Origin: an uncultured Agathobacter sp.
Lineage (GTDB): Bacteria; Bacillota; Clostridia; Lachnospirales; Lachnospiraceae
DNA: 56,240 nucleotides
Direction of reading: 5' to 3'
Assembly (NCBI GenBank): GCA_934359755.1
Contig: CAKRLV010000016.1
Location: forward strand, 1-56,240
Positions 41,867 to 49,135 of this stretch are shown here, piece after piece; position 1 is the stretch's first letter, and each line of letters begins with the position of its first letter. A program made the position numbers and the translations under genes. Under the pieces are notes generated by a model. It was not told where the DNA came from and searched no databases. It saw only the letters and a list, made by a program, of their open reading frames with translations.

Positions 41867-43024
41867 ATGTATATTTCAGATAGTATTAAATATGTAGGTG
41901 TAAATGACAGAGATATTGATTTATTTGAGAGCCAGTATGTGGTAGAGAATGGGGTTTCCTACAACTCATACGTTATCATGGATGAGAAGGTGGCTCTTAT
42001 GGACACTGTTGATAAGAGAGGCTTAGAAGAGTGGAGCAAGAACCTCGAAGAGGCACTTCAGGGACGAGAGCTTGACTATATTGTTGTACAACATATGGAA
42101 CCAGATCACTCAGGTTCTCTTGCCTATGCGTTGGAGAAATATCCAAACGCTAAAGTAGTAGGAAATGCAAAGACATTTGTATATATCAGCCAGTTCTTTG
42201 ATGCTGATATTGCAGACAGAAAGCTCGAAGTCAAAGAGGGAGATACACTTTCACTTGGAAGCCATACACTTACATTTGTTATGGCACCAATGGTTCACTG
42301 GCCAGAGGTTATGGTCACATATGAAAGCTCTGAGAAGGTACTGTTCTCAGCTGATGGATTTGGTAAGTTCGGTGCTCTTGATGCAGATGAAGATTGGGCA
42401 TGTGAGGCAAGAAGATACTATTTCAATATAGTAGGTAAGTACGGAGCACCAGTGCAGGCCCTTCTTAAGAAAGCGCAGACACTTGATATTCAGAAGATTT
42501 TACCACTTCATGGTCCAATTCTTGACGAAAATCTAGGGTACTATATTGATTTATATGACAAGTGGTCAAGTTACACACCAGAGAATAAGGGTGTATTTAT
42601 CGCATATGCATCAATACATGGCAATACAAAGAAGGCTGCTGAGATATTGGCAGATAAGCTTAAAGCACTCGGAGAAGAAAAGGTAGCAATAGCTGATTTA
42701 TCAAGAGAAGATATGGCCGAATGTGTAGAGGATGCATTCAGATATGACAGAATGGTACTTTGTGCAGCAACATATGATGGAAATGCGTTTGTTCCTATGG
42801 AGGATTTCTTACATCATCTTCAGATTAAGACCTACCAGAACCGTACAGTAGGACTTATGGAGAATGGAACATGGGCGCCTATGGCAGCTAAGGCTATGAG
42901 AGGATATCTTGACACAATGAAGAACATTACAGTTCTTGATGATGTTGTTACTATCAAATCTACTTATAAGGCCTCTGACGAGGCGCAGATGGACAAGCTT
43001 GCACAGGCTGTTCACAATGCTTAA
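41867..43024 (+). CDS. FprA-family A-type flavodiiron protein
   Basis: The 385-aa protein is called from ATG 41867 because AAAGGA lies just upstream and the sequence then matches the usual family start (MYISDSIKYVGVNDRDIDL); starts at 41840 or 41849 are less likely. The metallo-beta-lactamase-like domain has the diiron ligands HMEPDH (about 75-80), HWPE and the Asp of FSADGFGKFGALD. The C-terminal flavodoxin domain has the FMN loop SIHGNTKKAAE and the PMEDFLHHLQ element. Such enzymes reduce O2 to water or NO to N2O with electrons from rubredoxin or F420H2. It is probably the oxygen-defence enzyme of an anaerobe. Confidence 0.93.
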   Translation: MYISDSIKYVGVNDRDIDLFESQYVVENGVSYNSYVIMDEKVALMDTVDKRGLEEWSKNLEEALQGRELDYIVVQHMEPDHSGSLAYALEKYPNAKVVGNAKTFVYISQFFDADIADRKLEVKEGDTLSLGSHTLTFVMAPMVHWPEVMVTYESSEKVLFSADGFGKFGALDADEDWACEARRYYFNIVGKYGAPVQALLKKAQTLDIQKILPLHGPILDENLGYYIDLYDKWSSYTPENKGVFIAYASIHGNTKKAAEILADKLKALGEEKVAIADLSREDMAECVEDAFRYDRMVLCAATYDGNAFVPMEDFLHHLQIKTYQNRTVGLMENGTWAPMAAKAMRGYLDTMKNITVLDDVVTIKSTYKASDEAQMDKLAQAVHNA

Positions 43025-43063
43025 TAATATGTAATCTTGTACCTAAAATAGGATAGGATAATG

Positions 43064-43092
43064 GCGGGAAGTCTGATAAAAGGACTTCCCGC
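43064..43092 (+). promoter_or_regulatory. Perfect 10-bp inverted repeat just before the PTS gene
   Basis: GCGGGAAGTC (43064-43073) and GACTTCCCGC (43083-43092) are perfectly complementary with a nine-base spacer. The stem is GC-rich but no T run follows, so it is a poor terminator for the upstream gene. It ends 24 bp before the PTS start and 12 bp before its GGGGGAG Shine-Dalgarno. It may be an RNA structure affecting translation, or an operator. Confidence 0.65.
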
Positions 43093-43115
43093 TGGTTGCA
43101 ATTGGGGGAGAATAG

Positions 43116-44501
43116 ATGGATTATGAAACATGTGCCAGAAAGATATACGACGCACTCGGTGGCAGCAAAAATATAAAAAGTGTGACGCACTGTGCTACAC
43201 GTCTGCGTCTTGTACTTATAGATGATGATATTGATATCAGTGCAATAGAGAACATTGACGGAGTGTCGGGTGTTTTCTGGAGCATGGGGCAGATTCATAT
43301 AGTAATCGGAGTTGGAAGCGTTAACAAGGTATATGAGAGTTTTGTAGAGCTAGGGGACGTAACGGAAGGAACTAAAGAAAAAATTAAAGCTGAGGCGGAT
43401 AAGAAGATTCCATTATTAAGAAGAATGATACGCACGCTTGGTGATGTATTTGTTCCGATTTTACCAGCAATTGTAGCGTCAGGACTTATGATGGGAATAG
43501 TAGAAAGCGCGGCAAAAATCTCGCCTGCGTTTGCCAATAGTGACTGGTTCGAACTTTTAGATCTCATATCGGGAACTGCTTTTGCATTTTTACCAGTACT
43601 TATTGCAATCTCTGTAGCAAAGACATTTGGAGGGAACAGTTATCTTGGAGCTATAATAGGCATGATCATGGTTCATCCAAATCTTATAAATGCGTGGAAG
43701 ATTGCGGATGTGAAGACTGCACAGGTGCCAACCTGGAATCTGGCAGGAATTATCCAGATAAAGCAGGTTGGGTATCAGGGGCATGTCATACCAGTAATTA
43801 TAGCAGTATGGCTTATGTGTAAGCTGGAAAAATGGCTGCATCGGCGAGTTCCAAATATGATAGACATATTTGTGACCCCACTTATCACTGTAATGATTAC
43901 AGCACTGGCTGCTCTTACTATAATAGGGCCGGTATTTTCAAGGGCAGAGACATACATACTTGCATTTGCAAGCTGGATAATTACTGTTGGACACGGAGTT
44001 GGTGCGATGTTAATGGGCGCATTATATCCGCTTACAGTTATCTTTGGCATTCATCATATGTACAATATGATAGAGACGGGAATGCTTGCACAGCCAGGAG
44101 GTTTAAATACATGGATGCCGATTGCATCAGCAGCAAATTTTGCACAGGCGGCAGCATGTCTGGCAGTAGGCATAAAGACTAAGAATAAACAGACAAAAGC
44201 ACTTGCTATGCCATCTGCTTTATCAGCGGCTCTTGGAATAACAGAACCAGCTATTTTTGGAGTGAATCTCAGAAATATAAAAGCTTTCGTGTCAGCGATG
44301 GTCGGAGCTGGAGTAGGGGCTATGGCTGGTTCAATTCTACATATAGGCGCTACAGCATATGGCGTTACAGGAATATTTGGCTTCTTGATTACACTTGATT
44401 ACACATGGCAATATTTTACTATGCTTGCTATATCAGGTGCGAGTGCATTTATACTTACATGGATTAGTTATAGTATTGATTACAAAAAGCTCAAAGTGTG
44501 A
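43116..44501 (+). CDS. Sucrose-type PTS transporter, EIIBC
   Basis: The 461-aa protein has an N-terminal EIIB domain (about 1-85) with the phosphorylated Cys26 in SVTHCATRLRL, a linker, and an EIIC domain (about 105-461) with about ten membrane segments. The motif GYQGHVIPVIIAVWLMCKLE and HPNLINAW place it in the sucrose/trehalose branch (glucose superfamily), with sucrose favoured. There is no EIIA domain, so it must take phosphate from another EIIA. It imports and phosphorylates its sugar. No sucrose-6-phosphate hydrolase gene is next to it. AUG follows GGGGGAG. Confidence 0.88.
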   Translation: MDYETCARKIYDALGGSKNIKSVTHCATRLRLVLIDDDIDISAIENIDGVSGVFWSMGQIHIVIGVGSVNKVYESFVELGDVTEGTKEKIKAEADKKIPLLRRMIRTLGDVFVPILPAIVASGLMMGIVESAAKISPAFANSDWFELLDLISGTAFAFLPVLIAISVAKTFGGNSYLGAIIGMIMVHPNLINAWKIADVKTAQVPTWNLAGIIQIKQVGYQGHVIPVIIAVWLMCKLEKWLHRRVPNMIDIFVTPLITVMITALAALTIIGPVFSRAETYILAFASWIITVGHGVGAMLMGALYPLTVIFGIHHMYNMIETGMLAQPGGLNTWMPIASAANFAQAAACLAVGIKTKNKQTKALAMPSALSAALGITEPAIFGVNLRNIKAFVSAMVGAGVGAMAGSILHIGATAYGVTGIFGFLITLDYTWQYFTMLAISGASAFILTWISYSIDYKKLKV

Positions 44502-44590
44502 TAAAATAGAATTTCCGCAAGGAGATATAGAGACTATTTGCAGGAGTTCAAGTAGTCAGAATAAAAGGATAGATATGTGGTGAGGTACAT

Positions 44591-45568
44591 ATGACAATAA
44601 GCGAAATTGCAAAAATGGCTGGAGTATCAAATGCAGCTGTCTCAAGATATCTGAATGATGGATATTTGTCGAAGGAGAAGCGCGAGGCAATAAAAAAGGT
44701 TATAGATGCAACAGGATATAAACCATCTGCACAGGCGCAGAATCTTCGTACAAAGAGAACAAGGATAATCGGAGTCATAATTCCGAAGATAGATTCATCG
44801 GCAATAGGAAGAGTGGTAAAAGGAATTCAGTCTGTTTTAGAGGAAAAGGGCTATCAGATTCTGCTTGCCAACACTCAGAATAATACTGATAAGGAACTTA
44901 AATTTCTGGAGCTTTTTGATGAAGGAAGAGTAGATGGTATTATTTTTAGTGCTACATGTATAACTACAAAGCACAAAAAGGCATTAAAGGCATGCCCGGT
45001 TCCTGTTGTCATAGTTGGACAGTATGTTCCAGGATACAACTGTGTGTACCATGACGATTATAGTGCAGTAAAGAGCCTGACTGAGATGATGCTTGGACAG
45101 GGCAGAAAGAATATAGGATATATTGGTGTTCTTATGAGTGATGAGGCTGCAGGCAAGAACCGATATGAGGGATATTGTGATGCAGTGAGGGCGGCAGGTT
45201 ATCAACAATTAACAGAGGATTATGTCATCTCAGATTTTACCATTGAGTCGGGATTTGAAAATGCTAAGAAGTTGCTTGAAAAAAAGCCAGATATTGATGG
45301 AATTGTATGTGCGACAGATAATATTGCTGTAGGAACCATCCAGTACCTTAAGAAGATTGGCAAATCAATCCCGCAGGAAGTATCGGTGATGGGAATTGGC
45401 AATACTAAGATGTCTAAGATAATGGAGCCATCTTTTTCTACTGTACGTTATTTCTACGAAGAAAGTGGAATAAAGGCAGCCGAGATTCTTATGGAGATAA
45501 TCTCATCTGGCAAGACATCCGTGGGTGCAATAAAAATGGGATATGAAGTGATACAAAATGAAACGTAG
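44591..45568 (+). CDS. LacI-family regulator, ScrR-like
   Basis: The 325-aa protein starts with the LacI helix-turn-helix and hinge: TISEIAKMAGVSNAAVSRYL and NLRTKRTR (about residues 2-60). A periplasmic-binding-protein-like sugar domain follows, with IIGVIIPKI, VDGIIFSATCI and GIVCATDNIAVG. ScrR-type repressors often adjoin sucrose PTS genes; the gene lies 89 bp after the EIIBC gene on the same strand, so it is probably its regulator. GGTGAGG precedes the ATG. Confidence 0.9.
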   Translation: MTISEIAKMAGVSNAAVSRYLNDGYLSKEKREAIKKVIDATGYKPSAQAQNLRTKRTRIIGVIIPKIDSSAIGRVVKGIQSVLEEKGYQILLANTQNNTDKELKFLELFDEGRVDGIIFSATCITTKHKKALKACPVPVVIVGQYVPGYNCVYHDDYSAVKSLTEMMLGQGRKNIGYIGVLMSDEAAGKNRYEGYCDAVRAAGYQQLTEDYVISDFTIESGFENAKKLLEKKPDIDGIVCATDNIAVGTIQYLKKIGKSIPQEVSVMGIGNTKMSKIMEPSFSTVRYFYEESGIKAAEILMEIISSGKTSVGAIKMGYEVIQNET

Positions 45569-45730
45569 GAAAAAATGTCTGGTTTATATGCAAAATGCAC
45601 AAAAAATAATGATAAAAATTGTTAAGTTTGTGAACACTTAGAGGCATAACCATGATATTATAATTTTTGTAAAAACCCCCCAATACATTATATATTTTTT
45701 ACTATACCCCATAGTAAAATACCTTCTCCT

Positions 45731-45766
45731 AAAAAGACAGTAGATCGATCGACTGTCTTTTTTTTT
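45731..45766 (+). terminator. Rho-independent terminator after the LacI-family gene
   Basis: AAAAAGACAGT pairs with ACTGTCTTTTT around a ten-base loop that holds a GATCGATC palindrome. A long T run follows. It lies 160 bp after the regulator gene. Confidence 0.9.
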
Positions 45767-45827
45767 GCTTTTTTTAGTCGAAATTTAAAATGACTGTAAT
45801 CACTCAATAATTAACACTATGGCGCAT

Positions 45828-45851
45828 AGCTTGACAGCGTGGTGTCAAGCT
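45828..45851. promoter_or_regulatory. Perfect 9-bp inverted repeat upstream of the EF-hand gene
   Basis: AGCTTGACA and TGTCAAGCT flank GCGTGG. The stem can extend outward by CGCA and TGCG with one bulged T. No T run follows, so it is not a terminator. It lies about 95 bp before a -10 element and next to the iteron-like repeats. Confidence 0.6.
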
Positions 45852-45856
45852 TGCGT

Positions 45857-45900
45857 CTGAACAGTAACAGGTACTGAACAGTAACGGGTACTGAACAGTT
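45857..45900 (+). repeat. 17-bp tandem repeat (iteron-like)
   Basis: CTGAACAGTAACRGGTA occurs at 45857-45873 and 45874-45890, with a third partial copy (CTGAACAGT) at 45891. It is non-coding and lies about 47 bp before the TATAAT at 45947, a place where activator sites are common. Confidence 0.88.
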
Positions 45901-45946
45901 AAGAATAATTAAGAATTATTTAATACAATTTTACCAATATTCGATG

Positions 45947-45952
45947 TATAAT
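45947..45952 (+). promoter_or_regulatory. -10 element of the EF-hand gene
   Basis: A perfect TATAAT lies 84 bp before the start codon. The -35 region (about 45924-45929, TACAAT) is poor, which fits a promoter that needs an activator. Confidence 0.5.
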
Positions 45953-46035
45953 AAAGTTAAGTATTAAGCGTATATACGCATACATATACTGAGAATTGTT
46001 AAAGGGGCACATTATTATCTAAGGAGAAGAAGTTT

Positions 46036-46233
46036 ATGGGATTTATGGACAAACAGGTACAGAACAATTTTGATAAAATGTTCGATCTGAATAAGGATGG
46101 TATTTTGGATTTGACGGAGCAGGGACTCCAGCACAGCTATATCGAGAGAATGGCAAGAGAACTTGAGGATGATGACGAAGATTCGGATCTTCGAATGGAC
46201 AGGGATTTGATGGACAAGCTCGTTTACAGATAA
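46036..46233 (+). CDS. Small EF-hand protein
   Basis: The 65-aa protein holds one canonical EF-hand loop, DLNKDGILDLTE (residues 17-28), with Asp at position 1, Asn at 3, Asp at 5 and Glu at 12, so calcium binding is likely. The rest is two amphipathic helices and an acidic stretch (ELEDDDEDSD). There is no signal peptide, so it would act in the cytosol. AAGGAGAAG precedes the ATG. It has its own terminator and appears monocistronic. Function unknown; calcium sensing or structural binding are possible. Confidence 0.82.
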   Translation: MGFMDKQVQNNFDKMFDLNKDGILDLTEQGLQHSYIERMARELEDDDEDSDLRMDRDLMDKLVYR

Positions 46234-46269
46234 TTCATAGAACTAAATTGAATATAGTACGAAGTAAGA

Positions 46270-46291
46270 GGCAGAGCAATCTGCCTTTTTT
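46270..46291 (+). terminator. Rho-independent terminator of the EF-hand gene
   Basis: GGCAGA pairs with TCTGCC around a four-base loop, followed by six T. Confidence 0.9.
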
Positions 46292-46395
46292 CGGCTGTAG
46301 GAATAATTGGCGTAATGACATGAGAGTTTGTTAATTGACTGATAATGATATAAGTGATTAAATGTGTTTGAATATATTCATGGAGATAGGGAGAT

Positions 46396-47358
46396 ATGAA
46401 AAAAGGTTTATTGATTATGCTCATGGCAGCGGCTTTGCTTGGCAGTGCTGCATGTAGTGCAGGTGATAGTAGTAGAAAATCTGGTGATGGCAGTGGAATA
46501 TCAGATTCGAATACAGGTTCAGACAATCATAGTAAATCAGATAGCGAAAAAGCCACAGAGGCTGGTGAGGACGATGGGACAGAATCAAAAGAAACACAGA
46601 TTATAAATGAAGCTGGAGATACACTGAGCGAGAGAATACGTGTGCCAGAGGGGTATTCCCGTACTGAGGAGAAAGCAGATAGTCTGGCAGAATTTATAAG
46701 GTCATACAAATTAAAACCAGCAGGTTCTTCTGTTCTTTTATATGATGGTTCCTCTAAAGGGAATCAGTCAGATCATGTTGCAGTTTTTGAACTACCAATA
46801 GAGGACTATGATTTGCAGCAGTGTGCGGATTCAGTTATGCGTTTCTATGCAGAGTATTTCTGGAATACTAAGCAGTATGATAAGATTGCGTTCCATTTTA
46901 CAAACGGATTTTTAGCGGAGTATTCAAAATGGAGAGAGGGCTATCGTATAAGCGTAAGTGGCAATGATGTTGCATGGACGAAGAAAGCATCATATGATGA
47001 TTCGTATGAATGTTTTGTTACTTATATGAAGTCGGTATTTACGTATGCAGGTACACTCTCTATGGAAACAGAGGCTGCACAGATTGAGCTTGATGATATA
47101 AGAGTTGGAGATGTATTTTTATATGGAGCGAGTCCGGGACATGTTGTGATGATTGTTGATGTATGTGAGAATGAGGCAGGCAAGAAAGCCTTTCTGCTGG
47201 GACAGGGATATATGCCAGCGCAGGAATTTCACTTGCTTAAGAACAATTTGCACGATGATGATCCATGGTATTACGAGGATGAAGTGACATATCCATTTAG
47301 GACTCCTGAATATACTTTTAAAGAGGGCAGTCTTAAGAGACTTTCCTATTTGGACTAA
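46396..47358 (+). CDS. DUF4846 lipoprotein
   Basis: The 320-aa protein has a signal peptide with a lipobox-like LGSAAC (Cys20), then a Ser/Gly/Asp/Lys-rich linker of about 45 residues, then a globular domain that resembles DUF4846: RVPEGYSRTEEKADSLAEFI, SSKGNQSDHVAVFELPIEDY and a C-terminal PGHVVMIVDVCENEAGKKAF with QGYMPAQEFHLLKN. The conserved His and Asp of SPGHVVMIVDV hint at an enzymatic pocket, but no reaction is established. It is anchored outside the membrane. The diguanylate cyclase gene begins about 55 bp after its stop. TAGGGAGAT precedes the ATG. Confidence 0.8.
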   Translation: MKKGLLIMLMAAALLGSAACSAGDSSRKSGDGSGISDSNTGSDNHSKSDSEKATEAGEDDGTESKETQIINEAGDTLSERIRVPEGYSRTEEKADSLAEFIRSYKLKPAGSSVLLYDGSSKGNQSDHVAVFELPIEDYDLQQCADSVMRFYAEYFWNTKQYDKIAFHFTNGFLAEYSKWREGYRISVSGNDVAWTKKASYDDSYECFVTYMKSVFTYAGTLSMETEAAQIELDDIRVGDVFLYGASPGHVVMIVDVCENEAGKKAFLLGQGYMPAQEFHLLKNNLHDDDPWYYEDEVTYPFRTPEYTFKEGSLKRLSYLD

Positions 47359-47412
47359 TTGTGTTACACTAGTAGTACTAAGTTGGTTATTTTAAGGATA
47401 ATGGAGAAGTGG

Positions 47413-49056
47413 ATGGATATAACAAAAGACTATATAAGCAAGAGTGCTTTTGGAATAGCAGTATTTGCGATAATTATTTTTATAATTTCATTTGTCTTTT
47501 ATGATACGAATATATCGCAGGCAAATGATGAGGTGACGCAGTATAATGAATGGAAAGTTAATGGCAGACTTACAGATTTAGATGAAGCACCGATTCAGTA
47601 TGATACATCAAAGCCTACTATATATACGAATACAATCACGAAGGATATGGCGGGAAAGGTCATTGAATTTGAGACCTCACACCAGAGAGTGTATGTGTAT
47701 TATGGAGATAAGCTTTTTTATTCTCTTGAGAATGGAAAGTTTTTTAATCATACAGCGGGGACAGCTTATAATGTAGTAGATATACCGGTTGATGCAGTTG
47801 GCAAGGAAATCAAAATAGAGATATATAATTGTTATTCAGGATATAAGAATACTGAAAAATTAACGTTTGTATATTCTTCAATGACATCACTGTACAGGTA
47901 TTTTATGCACAAGGAATTTCTTGATGCCATTGTAAATATAATGCTTCTTATATCCGGTGTCGTTGTATTGCTGGGAAGTTTTATTCTGGTGAGATATGTT
48001 AAGTCTACAATTGATATTGTATATCTGAGTCTTTTTGAACTGTTTATGGCAATATGGTCATTATCGGTATCTGGAACATTTAATATCATGGTCGGATATC
48101 CGAGTGCCATGAATTCGGTTGGTTATTACAGTTTGTTTTTAGCACCGCTGTTTTGTCTGTTATATGTGCGTAATAATACATATGGAAAGAATATAAGTAA
48201 ACGGTTTATCAGTATAGTACTTGGTATTCATTGTGCATATATTATACTTACAACAATACTTCAGATATTTAATATCGCGGACTTTAACAGAACACTTATA
48301 ATTTATCATGTGATACTTGCGCTTGAGGTTATTCTATTTGGAATATTTGCATTACGAAGTATTAGGATGGAAGCACAGGAAGGCCGCAGGAGGACATCAG
48401 CTGATAAGGTTTTGATTATACCATTATTAGGTGTTGGACTAGATCTGATAAGTTGGAATGTTACATATACATACAATACCTTTTTGACAAGGCTGGGTAT
48501 TTTCATTTATACATCAAGTATAATATACAAGTTTGCGAAGAAGCTATTTGACGAGGTTGCTGAGAATATAAGTAAGGATGAGCTTAAGCAGATAGCATAT
48601 ACAGACCAGTTGACCGGGATTCCAAATCGTAATGCATTTATTTCAAAAATAAATACGCTGGATTTAGAGAAAGCGGTGATAGTTGCATTTGACTTGAATA
48701 ATCTCAAATACTATAATGACCACTTCGGTCATGACAGAGGTGATGTACTGCTAAAGACAATGGCGCAGAAGCTTCAAGATGTGTTTGATGATAATGCATA
48801 TAGAATAGGTGGAGATGAGTTTGAGGTAGTCCTGGACGAATGTACAAAGGATGATCTGTGGGCGCTTCTGGAGAAGTTTGAAGAAGAAGAGAAGACATTT
48901 AATTCAGAAAAACATGATATATATTTACAGGCTGCTTATGGTGTAGGATATTATCAGGGAAGCGACAGTATCAATGATATACTGAAGATGGCAGATGAGA
49001 ATATGTACATGCATAAGAAATTCTTAAAGAGTAAAGGATCTGGTATTTATAGATAA
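47413..49056 (+). CDS. Membrane diguanylate cyclase (7TM-type sensor, GGDEF)
   Basis: The 547-aa protein is called from ATG 47413, six bases after GGAG; ATG 47401 is an equally open alternative. It has TM1 (about 14-33), an extracytoplasmic domain of about 120 residues, then seven membrane segments (7TMR-DISM layout) and a C-terminal GGDEF domain: TDQLTGIPNRNAF, FDLNNLKYYNDHFGHDRGDV and an intact RIGGDEFEVVL near residue 467. It should make cyclic di-GMP. No RxxD inhibitory site is seen before GGDEF. It follows the DUF4846 lipoprotein, whose product may be its extracellular partner; that is inference from position. Confidence 0.9.
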   Translation: MDITKDYISKSAFGIAVFAIIIFIISFVFYDTNISQANDEVTQYNEWKVNGRLTDLDEAPIQYDTSKPTIYTNTITKDMAGKVIEFETSHQRVYVYYGDKLFYSLENGKFFNHTAGTAYNVVDIPVDAVGKEIKIEIYNCYSGYKNTEKLTFVYSSMTSLYRYFMHKEFLDAIVNIMLLISGVVVLLGSFILVRYVKSTIDIVYLSLFELFMAIWSLSVSGTFNIMVGYPSAMNSVGYYSLFLAPLFCLLYVRNNTYGKNISKRFISIVLGIHCAYIILTTILQIFNIADFNRTLIIYHVILALEVILFGIFALRSIRMEAQEGRRRTSADKVLIIPLLGVGLDLISWNVTYTYNTFLTRLGIFIYTSSIIYKFAKKLFDEVAENISKDELKQIAYTDQLTGIPNRNAFISKINTLDLEKAVIVAFDLNNLKYYNDHFGHDRGDVLLKTMAQKLQDVFDDNAYRIGGDEFEVVLDECTKDDLWALLEKFEEEEKTFNSEKHDIYLQAAYGVGYYQGSDSINDILKMADENMYMHKKFLKSKGSGIYR

Positions 49057-49059
49057 AGT

Positions 49060-49092
49060 TACCGCACTGCAATTAAGTAGTGCGGTATTTTT
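49060..49092. terminator. Bidirectional terminator
   Basis: TACCGCACT pairs with AGTGCGGTA around a ten-base loop, followed by T on the plus strand. The minus strand has a weaker T tract. It lies between the convergent cyclase and chemoreceptor genes. Confidence 0.85.
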
Positions 49093-49135
49093 AATGAAGA
49101 TATCTGTAGTGTAATTAATGGCTTCATTAGCAGCT

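Larger units (their letters stand above)
45569..46035. other. Intergenic region rich in structure, upstream of the EF-hand gene
   Basis: This 467-bp region holds a terminator (45731-45766), a perfect inverted repeat (45828-45851), a 17-bp tandem repeat (45857-45900) and a TATAAT element (45947-45952). No open reading frame is plausible. Confidence 0.7.

Noticed and set aside
43064..43092. Terminator of the FprA-type gene
   Set aside because: The stem is perfect but there is no T run on either strand, so a Rho-independent terminator is not supported. It was recorded as a regulatory inverted repeat instead.
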